A model generated the notes under the pieces. That model was not told where the DNA came from. It searched no databases and worked only from the letters and a program-made list of their open reading frames with translations. A program made the translations under genes and the position numbers. From Thermodesulfatator sp. (lineage in GTDB: Bacteria > Desulfobacterota > Thermodesulfobacteria > Thermodesulfobacteriales > Thermodesulfobacteriaceae): a stretch of 11,994 bases of DNA. The DNA is taken from the NCBI GenBank assembly GCA_026993045.1, contig JALWWR010000191.1, positions 1-11,994 on the forward strand. Reading direction: 5' to 3'. Below are positions 7,002-11,994 of this stretch, piece by piece. Position 1 is the first letter of the stretch; each line of letters opens with the position of its first letter.

Positions 7002-7271
7002 TTATTCTACCGCCTCTAGCATTTCCCATTTTTCTTGACAGGCCCGGCATCTTTTGGCCCAAGGGATGGTCTCTAAGCGTTGCAATCGGATCCAGCGGCC
7101 ACAGTCTATGCAACGGCCGTAGGTACCTTCCTCTATGCGACGCAGGGCCTCGGAAATGGCTTGTTGCAATTCCGCTTCTTGAGGGGGGACTTCCTTTTGG
7201 CGTTTAAGAAGCAGTTCCCGCAGCCGGGCCGTCTCTTCAGGGCTTAGAGGCCGACGGGTGGAGACTTCCAT
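7002..7271 (-). CDS. Short DksA/TraR-type zinc-finger protein
   Basis: 89-aa C4 zinc-finger protein of the DksA/TraR family. ALRRIEEGTYGRC followed by C57, C75 and C78 gives CxxC-x17-CxxC, the family spacing, with IPWAKRC before the third Cys. DksA-family proteins insert into the RNA polymerase secondary channel and alter promoter response, often with ppGpp. This protein has only about 45 residues before the finger, so it lacks the long coiled coil of DksA and resembles TraR in size. A transcriptional role is plausible but unproved. Its ATG directly abuts the stop of the upstream zinc-ribbon gene (TAGATG) with GGGAGAG ahead of it, and pgsA follows five bases later. Confidence 0.87.
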   Translation of the reverse strand: MEVSTRRPLSPEETARLRELLLKRQKEVPPQEAELQQAISEALRRIEEGTYGRCIDCGRWIRLQRLETIPWAKRCRACQEKWEMLEAVE

Positions 7272-7778
7272 CTATCTCTCCCAATAAATCCTTACTAATT
7301 TGTCGCCTTCAGACCAGCGAAAGGTTAAATTCCCTTTATAAGCCCGATATATGGCCCGCCCTAGGCGTTGGGCCAGGTGATCGGTGGTGGTCTCAATCAC
7401 GGTACGCCCTCCATCCTCGTACATGGTGATGATCTGGTGGAGGGGATTTAGACCCCGGGCCCTTTCATACTCGTTGTTAATAAGACGCATAATATCTTCT
7501 CGGTGAGATTCAAAAAAAGGACCCGAGAGATAAAGATAGCCCATGGCGTAACGTTCAGAGGCCTTGCGACATCCAGGACACAGGATCTTAGGCACAAAGT
7601 CAGTGTCTTTGTACTCCTCGTAAAACTCTTCATCAATTAACCAACGTTTATCCCGGAAGACAGCGTGACATTTGGGACAGAGGGCTTCTCCAGCAGGGGC
7701 CTTGTCCGAAAGATAGGGGTCGTCTGTGCTTTGATACTCTTGGGTTTCCCTTATCCAGCGTTCTCCTTTCCGGCTCAT
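7272..7778 (-). CDS. BCAM0308-family zinc-ribbon protein
   Basis: 168-aa protein matching my recollection of the BCAM0308 family, which carries an NMD3-like zinc ribbon. C34/C37 (LCPKCHAV) and C67/C70 (LCPGCRK) form a two-CxxC ribbon. They are followed by the family pattern GYLYLSGPFFESHREDI, an E-rich helix with NPLHQI, then VIETTTDHLAQRLGRAIYRAY and a final RIYW. The biochemical function of the family is unknown to me. Relatives of NMD3 bind RNA or ribosomes, so an RNA-linked role is a reasonable guess only. The ATG at 7778 has AGGAGG at 7786-7791 with seven-base spacing, overlapping the stop of the hydrolase-like gene. The DksA-like gene abuts its 3' end. Confidence 0.82.
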   Translation of the reverse strand: MSRKGERWIRETQEYQSTDDPYLSDKAPAGEALCPKCHAVFRDKRWLIDEEFYEEYKDTDFVPKILCPGCRKASERYAMGYLYLSGPFFESHREDIMRLINNEYERARGLNPLHQIITMYEDGGRTVIETTTDHLAQRLGRAIYRAYKGNLTFRWSEGDKLVRIYWER

Positions 7779-7785
7779 ACTCTCT

Positions 7786-7791
7786 CCTCCT
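7786..7791 (-). promoter_or_regulatory. Strong ribosome binding site of the BCAM0308-type gene
   Basis: AGGAGG on the minus strand, seven bases before the ATG at 7778. Its first base is the last base of the upstream TAA. Confidence 0.7.
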
Positions 7792-8414
7792 TAATGGGAA
7801 GTTTTCTTGACCCGTTTCCAGCGTCTTATGCGGGGATGGATGAAGTCTAGCAGCGTATGGATATACAAATCTCCCCCTTTCACCAAGGTTTCTCCAGCCC
7901 GGGCTCCTGGCACCAAGAGAAATTTTTTGGCATGGGCTGGAGATAACATAAACATTTTTTCAGCCTCCGTGAAGGTGAGGGAAGGATCCTCCTGAGGATG
8001 AAGGATCAGATGGGGCTTTCGAAGCTGGGAAAGATAGCCTTTTATCTCTTCTCGCTGTTCGGCCAAGAAGGTGTCTAAAATTACTCCGGAGATCTGGGGG
8101 AATTCTAAAGCCAACTTTAAGGCTGGGACGATCCCCGGGCCCTCCCCCCATACCCAGAGGATGGGGCGGGGGGAGGTTTCTTCTAAAAGAGACCACAGAA
8201 ACTCAAAAAGAAGGTTTTCGTGACCGGTAAACCGCTCAAAGGTCCAAAATACGGACCAGTTTTCAAGCCAAAGTTTTTGGGCCAGAGTTAGGTATACTTC
8301 TTCCGGATGCCAGCCGGCCGGGAAAAGCAAAAGGCCGGGGGAAGGCCCAAAGGCCCGAAGACCGCGCACCTTCCTTCCGGCCACCTCTATCTTTAAAGGG
8401 GACGATCCTTCCAT
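7791..8414 (-). CDS. Degenerate alpha/beta-hydrolase-fold protein
   Basis: 207-aa protein with the overall pattern of a small alpha/beta-hydrolase: LLLFPAGWH (28-36, oxyanion-strand region), a central strand and turn PILWVWGEGPG (84-94), LILHPQEDP (136-144, strand before the acid) and LLVPGARAGET (166-176, where the catalytic His normally sits). The nucleophile elbow GxSxG reads G90-E-G92-P-G94, so the Ser is replaced by Gly. No His follows VPGA, so the triad is missing and ordinary esterase activity is unlikely. A binding or structural role is inferred. The ATG at 8414 is preferred over the frame's earlier opening because GAGGAAGGG (8417-8425) sits just upstream. It overlaps the 161-aa gene by 22 bases. 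It is part of the purH-like operon. Confidence 0.78.
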   Translation of the reverse strand: MEGSSPLKIEVAGRKVRGLRAFGPSPGLLLFPAGWHPEEVYLTLAQKLWLENWSVFWTFERFTGHENLLFEFLWSLLEETSPRPILWVWGEGPGIVPALKLALEFPQISGVILDTFLAEQREEIKGYLSQLRKPHLILHPQEDPSLTFTEAEKMFMLSPAHAKKFLLVPGARAGETLVKGGDLYIHTLLDFIHPRIRRWKRVKKTSH

Positions 8415-8878
8415 AGCCCTTCCTCTTTTTCCGCCTCTTCGTCTCGCCTTCGGATTTCTTCCTGCCACCGCAGACGTTGTTCCCAAAGGGGGACCTCCGT
8501 TTCCAGGAACCGTTCCCGAAACTGGGGATGGGAGAGGTAGTCTAGGGCCGCCCGCAGGAAGTTTTCTTTTAAGGCCCCCAAAGTCTTCTCTTTTTCTTCC
8601 ACCGCCACGAAATGCCGCTCTTTGCGGTAACGGTAATAGAGAACCCCCCCGGTCTCTTCTTGAAACCGGTGATAGAGTTCCGGGCTCGAAAAACGCTCAG
8701 GCTCCACCGGCACCGCTATCTGGACTAACAACCCCACCAACCACCGGTCCCCAGCCAGTTTGCGAGAATAGTCCCATACTTCCAGCACTAGCCCGTTCGG
8801 AAGTTTTATCTCCTCGATTTTTTCCCCCGGCCAAAGGGGCCGATGTTTAGGCCCAGGGGGAAGCCATTCGTAGGCCAT
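8393..8878 (-). CDS. Conserved-looking hypothetical protein, 161 aa
   Basis: I do not recognise a named family. The N-terminal half contains LPNGLVLEVWDYSRKLAGDRWLV and then VQIAVPV, an apparent beta sheet. The C-terminal half is helical and charged: YYRYRKERHFVAVEE, LKENFLRAALDYLSHP, LWEQRLRWQEEIRRRDEEAEKEE. No signal peptide, membrane segment, cysteine motif or recognised catalytic motif is visible. A cytoplasmic, possibly complex-forming protein is likely. The ATG follows the stop of the purH-like gene by two bases without a clear ribosome binding site of its own, so it is probably translated by coupling. Its 3' end overlaps the hydrolase-like gene. Confidence 0.75.
   Translation of the reverse strand: MAYEWLPPGPKHRPLWPGEKIEEIKLPNGLVLEVWDYSRKLAGDRWLVGLLVQIAVPVEPERFSSPELYHRFQEETGGVLYYRYRKERHFVAVEEKEKTLGALKENFLRAALDYLSHPQFRERFLETEVPLWEQRLRWQEEIRRRDEEAEKEEGLWKDRPL
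8417..8426 (-). promoter_or_regulatory. Ribosome binding site fixing the hydrolase-like gene start
   Basis: AGAGGAAGGG on the minus strand ends two bases before the ATG at 8414, with seven bases from GAGG to the ATG. It supports this start rather than one 72 bases further upstream. Confidence 0.65.
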
Positions 8879-8880
8879 CT

Positions 8881-10176
8881 TTAATGTTTAAACACCCTTT
8901 GTCCGGTAAACACCATGGCCACTGGGGGATTGGCTTCGTTACAGGCTTCAATGGACTCCCAGTCTCGTAGGGAACCTCCCGGCTGTACGATGGCGGAGAT
9001 GCCTTCCCGCAGAGCCACATCCACCGCGTCTCGGAAAGGGAAGAAGGCGTCTGAGACCATCACCGAACCTGGAAGCCCCGCCCGCGCGGCCTTGGTCTCC
9101 TCGTCAATTTCAATCTTTTGAGACTCAGGGCGCTCCCCTTTTCGTATTTCCAGTTCTAATTGTTTATAAGGTATCCCATATCGATCATAACACAAGAGAT
9201 CGGCGTATTTGGTATAGGCCTTGAAGATGGCGATTTCGGTAACCCCCACCCGGTCCTGCTCTCCGGTCCCGATAGCTACGGTGCAGCCGTCCTTTACGAA
9301 GAGGACGGAATTGGAAGTTACGCCGATCTCCACCGCCCAGCCAAAGATCATGTCTTCGATCTCTCGGTCCGTAGGCTGGCGCAGACAGCGCACCTCGGTG
9401 CCATCGGGTTTAGTGGCTACGGCGGGCTTGAGATCTTCTGGGCCGCGGACCCGATTCACCTGCGATTGCTGCACGATGAGGCCCCCGTCTATTAAACTCT
9501 TGAATTCCACCACCCGCTGGCCCCAATATTTTTCGAGCTGATCTATGCGATTGATCCGGATGATACGCAAGTTTTTGCGGCGTTTCAAAATCTCTACTGC
9601 CCCTTCTTCATATTCTGGAGCCGCTACTACTTCAAAATACTGTTCACTTATGGCCTCCGCGCAGGCCTTATCCACCGGACGATTCAAGGCTATGGCCCCT
9701 CCAAAGGCCGCGATTCGATCGGCCCGGAAGGCCCGGACAAAGGCCTCGGCGATGGTCTCCCCATAGGCCACCCCGCAAGGGTTGTTGTGTTTAACAATCA
9801 CACAGCAGGGTTTTTGGGTGAGGTGCCGCAGGACGTTGAGGGCGTTGTCCACATCGGTCAGATTGGTCTTGCTGGGATGTTTGCCAAACTGGAGCATATC
9901 CTCTTCCCGTAGGCTGGAGACCAGCCCCCAGCCCGGCTGGATAAATTCGCACTCCCCTAGGAGCAGATTGCCGTTTGCCAGTTCGTAAAGGGCCGCTTCC
10001 TGATCGGGATTCTCCCCGTAACGCAGACCTCTTTCTTCGATAATCCCCGGTTCTACCTCTATTTTCCAGGTACGTTTGCGATAAACCAGGGTCTGGTCTC
10101 CAAAAGTAATCCGGATCTCGGAAGGGAAATGGTCGCCTTTAACCGTCCGATACATCTTTTTGAGATCTTCGGCCAC
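8881..10176 (-). CDS. purH: Stand-alone AICAR formyltransferase (PurH C-terminal domain only)
   Basis: Transfers a formyl group from 10-formyltetrahydrofolate to AICAR, the penultimate step of IMP synthesis. The 431-aa protein carries LRYGENPDQEAALY (51-64), the catalytic K129-H130 in VKHNNPCGVA, SNSVLFVKDG and TVAIGTGEQDRV in the middle, then VSDAFFPF and the closing QPGGSLRDWESI ... AMVFTGQRVFKH. These are AICAR formyltransferase motifs. The N-terminal IMP cyclohydrolase (MGS-like) domain of normal PurH, about 200 residues, is absent; only about 45 residues precede the first motif. A separate cyclohydrolase must exist elsewhere if IMP is made de novo. The GTG start at 10176 has a near-perfect AAGGAGGTG (10181-10189). 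It leads the six-gene operon ending with the pgsA-like gene and has a good promoter. Confidence 0.9.
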   Translation of the reverse strand: MAEDLKKMYRTVKGDHFPSEIRITFGDQTLVYRKRTWKIEVEPGIIEERGLRYGENPDQEAALYELANGNLLLGECEFIQPGWGLVSSLREEDMLQFGKHPSKTNLTDVDNALNVLRHLTQKPCCVIVKHNNPCGVAYGETIAEAFVRAFRADRIAAFGGAIALNRPVDKACAEAISEQYFEVVAAPEYEEGAVEILKRRKNLRIIRINRIDQLEKYWGQRVVEFKSLIDGGLIVQQSQVNRVRGPEDLKPAVATKPDGTEVRCLRQPTDREIEDMIFGWAVEIGVTSNSVLFVKDGCTVAIGTGEQDRVGVTEIAIFKAYTKYADLLCYDRYGIPYKQLELEIRKGERPESQKIEIDEETKAARAGLPGSVMVSDAFFPFRDAVDVALREGISAIVQPGGSLRDWESIEACNEANPPVAMVFTGQRVFKH

Positions 10177-10180
10177 GGTA

Positions 10181-10189
10181 CACCTCCTT
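10181..10189 (-). promoter_or_regulatory. Ribosome binding site of the purH-like gene
   Basis: AAGGAGGTG on the minus strand, close to full anti-Shine-Dalgarno complementarity, four bases before the GTG start at 10176. Confidence 0.75.
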
Positions 10190-10208
10190 AAAGGAATTTC
10201 CCTTTGGG

Positions 10209-10238
10209 ATCATAGCGCACAAGGGGAACGAAAGTCAA
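10209..10238 (-). promoter_or_regulatory. Sigma-70-type promoter of the purH-like operon
   Basis: TTGACT (10233-10238) and TATGAT (10209-10214) on the minus strand, 18 bases apart, each matching five of six consensus bases. Initiation near 10202 leaves a leader of about 25 bases carrying the ribosome binding site. No purine-riboswitch-sized leader is present. Confidence 0.65.
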
Positions 10239-10255
10239 ATAGAGGGGGCCCTTGC

Positions 10256-10284
10256 TTGACCAAGGGATGGGCTTGGGGCTAAAT
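10256..10284 (+). promoter_or_regulatory. Possible promoter of the Ku-ligase genes
   Basis: TTGACC (10256-10261, five of six consensus) lies 17 bases before CTAAAT (10279-10284, three of six). A start point about seven bases downstream would coincide with the Ku ATG at 10291. The -10 is weak, so this is tentative. Confidence 0.3.
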
Positions 10285-10290
10285 AAAGGT

Positions 10291-11082
10291 ATGAAGGCCC
10301 TCTGGAAAGGTACCCTTACGGTAGCTCTGGTTTCTATTCCGGTGAAGCTTTATACCGCGGTCAAGAAACGCCCGGTGGAGTTCCATCTCCTCCATGAGAC
10401 CTGTTCCACCCCTTTAAAATACGAACGTTATTGCCCCACTTGCCAGCGGGAGGTGGACTGGTCCGAAGTGGTTCGCGGCTACGAATATGAAAAGAACAAA
10501 TTTGTGACCTTTACGGAAGAGGAGCTGGAGGCCGTCTTTCCCAAGACCAATAAGATGATCGAGATCCTCTCCTTTGTAGAACCAGAGGAGGTGGATCCTC
10601 TCTACTTTGAAAACCCTTATTATTTGGCCCCGGAGGCGGGCGCGGAGGAGGCCTACGTAGTCCTTCAGCGGGCGCTTCTTAAGACCCAAAAGGTGGGCCT
10701 GGCCCGTTTCGCTCTGCGGGATCGGGAACACCTGGCCCTACTTCGTCCCTATCAGAAAGTCCTAACCCTTCATACCCTCCATTTTGCCCAAGAGATAGTG
10801 CAGCCGGATTTCATTTCCCTTCCTGAAGAGCTGGAGCTCGATCGGCGGATCATGGCCCTGGCAGAGGAGCTTATAAAGACCTATTCCGCCCCTTTAAGAC
10901 TAGAGGACTATCCCGACCGTTCCACCGAGGCCTTGATGGCCTTGGTGGAGAGAAAAGTGGCTGGCGAAAAGGTGGCCGTCCCTCCGGCCAAAGAGGTGCG
11001 CAAGGTGGTAAACCTGATGGAGGCCCTGGAGAGGAGTCTTGCGGCCAAAGGGTCCCGCAAGAAGAAACGCCTGGCGGCCTAA
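10291..11082 (+). CDS. ku: Bacterial Ku, non-homologous end-joining protein
   Basis: Homodimeric ring protein that binds broken DNA ends and recruits LigD. From the ATG at 10291 the 263-aa protein begins MKALWKGTLTVALVSIPVKLY, matching the standard bacterial Ku N-terminus. LLHETC and YCPTCQREVDW (C38, C48, C51) recall the cysteine-bearing loop seen in some Ku proteins, then VRGYEYEKNKFV. FENPYYLAPE (106-115), LRPYQKVLTLHTLHFAQEI and the later DRSTEALMALVERK region are the conserved beta-barrel and bridge segments. It ends soon after the core in a short basic tail (GSRKKKR), so the C-terminal extension is minimal. The frame opens earlier at a TTG (10252) with GAGG before it, but homology favours 10291. 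The ligase gene starts three bases after its stop. Confidence 0.94.
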   Translation: MKALWKGTLTVALVSIPVKLYTAVKKRPVEFHLLHETCSTPLKYERYCPTCQREVDWSEVVRGYEYEKNKFVTFTEEELEAVFPKTNKMIEILSFVEPEEVDPLYFENPYYLAPEAGAEEAYVVLQRALLKTQKVGLARFALRDREHLALLRPYQKVLTLHTLHFAQEIVQPDFISLPEELELDRRIMALAEELIKTYSAPLRLEDYPDRSTEALMALVERKVAGEKVAVPPAKEVRKVVNLMEALERSLAAKGSRKKKRLAA

Positions 11083-11085
11083 GGA

Positions 11086-11994
11086 ATGTCCTCCCCCTTT
11101 GAGCTTTGGCCTTTGAAACCCATGTTGGCCCAACGGGCCCCAGCCCCCTTTGATTCCAGGGCCTATCTTTACGAACTTAAGTGGGACGGGACCCGGTGTC
11201 TGGCCTTTATAGAAGGCTCCAGAGTGCGGCTCCAAAACCGCCGGCTCCGAGACATCACTTACCGCTATCCGGAATTAGGGGAACTTTCCTCTTGGATTAA
11301 GGCCGGAAACGCCATCCTGGACGGGGAGATCGTGGTCCTTTCCGAAGGGGTCCCGGATTTCAAAAAACTCCAGCGCCGAGAACAGATCGATCACCCCTTC
11401 AAGATCAAAATCCTTTCAGAACTTTTGCCCGCCGTTTATTTAGTCTTTGATCTGCTTTTTCTTGAAGGCCGGCCTTTGCTGGAAAGCCCCCTAAAAGAGC
11501 GAAGGTCCCGTCTGGAAGATCTTCTAAGGCCCAACGAAAGGATGCTCCTTTCTAAGGCCTATCCCGGAGGTAAAGACCTTTACCGGGAGGCCTTGGCCCG
11601 GGGTTTTGAGGGCATTATGGCCAAAAAGGTGGACAGTCCCTACCTTCCAGGGGTGCGGTCACCCTTTTGGCTCAAGATCAAACGGGCTCTTGAAATAGAC
11701 GCCGTGGTCTGCGGATGGCTGGTCTCTGAAAAACGGCCCTTTGCCTCTTTGGTCTTGGGGCTTTATCGGGGTCCTAAACTGATACACTTAGGTCAGGTGG
11801 GGACGGGTTTTTCGGCCCAAGAGATGGAGGAGTTGAAAAAAATCCTGGAAGACCTCAAGACCGAAACGCCCCTTTTTCCTTGGCAAAGCTCCCGGGAGGT
11901 GGTTTGGGTTAGGCCGGAGTTGGTGGTAAGGGTCTCGGCCCAGGAGCTTACCCCGGAAAGAAAACTCCGGGCTCCGGTCTATCAAGGCCTTCGT
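11086..11994 (+). CDS. ligD: LigD-type ATP-dependent DNA ligase (open at window end)
   Basis: Seals breaks held by Ku in end joining. The frame runs without a stop to the window edge, giving 303 residues. The protein starts directly with the ligase domain: motif I ELKWDGTR with nucleophile K32, motif III LDGEIVVL (78-85), IIIa YLVFDLLFLEG (118-128), motif IV EGIMAK (175-180) and motif V WLKIK (195-199). An OB-fold domain follows, ending with RAPVYQGLR (295-303). No polymerase/primase or 3'-phosphoesterase domain precedes the ligase. Since the usual ligase module ends near this point, the protein either stops soon or continues into further domains outside the window. The ATG lies three bases after the Ku stop with AAGGA touching it, so translation is probably coupled. 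Confidence 0.92.
   Translation, partial: MSSPFELWPLKPMLAQRAPAPFDSRAYLYELKWDGTRCLAFIEGSRVRLQNRRLRDITYRYPELGELSSWIKAGNAILDGEIVVLSEGVPDFKKLQRREQIDHPFKIKILSELLPAVYLVFDLLFLEGRPLLESPLKERRSRLEDLLRPNERMLLSKAYPGGKDLYREALARGFEGIMAKKVDSPYLPGVRSPFWLKIKRALEIDAVVCGWLVSEKRPFASLVLGLYRGPKLIHLGQVGTGFSAQEMEELKKILEDLKTETPLFPWQSSREVVWVRPELVVRVSAQELTPERKLRAPVYQGLR

Noticed and set aside
8415..8486. 24-residue N-terminal extension of the hydrolase-like protein
   Set aside because: It is Arg/Gly-rich out-of-frame overlap with the 161-aa gene, and a clear ribosome binding site supports the ATG at 8414.
9160..9495. 111-codon plus-strand open frame antisense to the purH-like gene
   Set aside because: It overlaps fully a well-supported gene, has no ribosome binding site and encodes a protein without recognisable pattern.
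11788..11985. Minus-strand frame of 65 codons at the window end
   Set aside because: It is antisense to the OB-fold part of the ligase, which has clear conserved motifs in the plus frame.
1..11994. CRISPR arrays, tRNA or rRNA genes, insertion sequences, toxin-antitoxin pairs, phage defence clusters
   Set aside because: Looked for on both strands. No periodic repeats, cloverleaf-like segments, transposase motifs or defence-gene signatures were seen, and the genes leave almost no free space.

Overview
This 12 kb window is gene-dense chromosomal DNA of moderate GC content. Its genes sit in tightly packed, often overlapping operons, and intergenic gaps are nearly absent. The proteins are rich in Glu, Lys, Arg and Leu. 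Their gene families fit an anaerobic thermophile of the Thermodesulfobacteriota (Thermodesulfobacteria-like). That placement is inferred from protein flavour and gene content, because no rRNA or other marker is present. No tRNA, rRNA, CRISPR, insertion sequence or prophage gene was seen.

Layout. (1) Positions 1-4552, minus strand: an apparent six-gene operon read pheA (chorismate mutase/prephenate dehydratase) - small HExxH protein - FmdB-type zinc ribbon - membrane M48 peptidase with TPR repeats - prmA (L11 methyltransferase) - coaX (type III pantothenate kinase, cut by the window edge). Neighbouring genes overlap or lie a few bases apart, and a promoter-like sequence precedes pheA. (2) 4648-5280, minus: a secreted staphylococcal-nuclease-like enzyme with a C-terminal Ada-type zinc site. 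It is divergent from (3) 5297-6345, plus: an unknown 130-aa protein coupled by ATGA overlap to rpe. The two divergent starts lie about 17 bp apart around a palindromic TATATA. (4) 6319-10176, minus: a second six-gene operon read stand-alone AICAR formyltransferase (purH-like) - unknown 161-aa protein - degenerate alpha/beta-hydrolase - BCAM0308-type zinc-ribbon protein - DksA/TraR-type zinc finger - pgsA-like phosphatidyltransferase. It has a good promoter and strong ribosome binding sites. Its last gene converges on and overlaps rpe, and the two stop codons pair in an inverted repeat. (5) 10291-11994, plus: Ku followed by a LigD-type ATP-dependent DNA ligase (open at the window end), a two-gene non-homologous end-joining cassette divergent from the purH-like operon.

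Most genes are recognisable housekeeping functions: aromatic amino acids, purine and CoA synthesis, phospholipid synthesis, the pentose phosphate pathway, ribosome modification and DNA repair. The less explained parts are the zincin next to pheA, the 130-aa and 161-aa unknown proteins, the hydrolase-fold protein that lacks its nucleophile, and the zinc-ribbon/DksA-like pair embedded between purine and phospholipid genes. Nothing in the window amounts to a clearly new system. The purH-like operon and the two compact divergent promoter regions are the best places for a second look.
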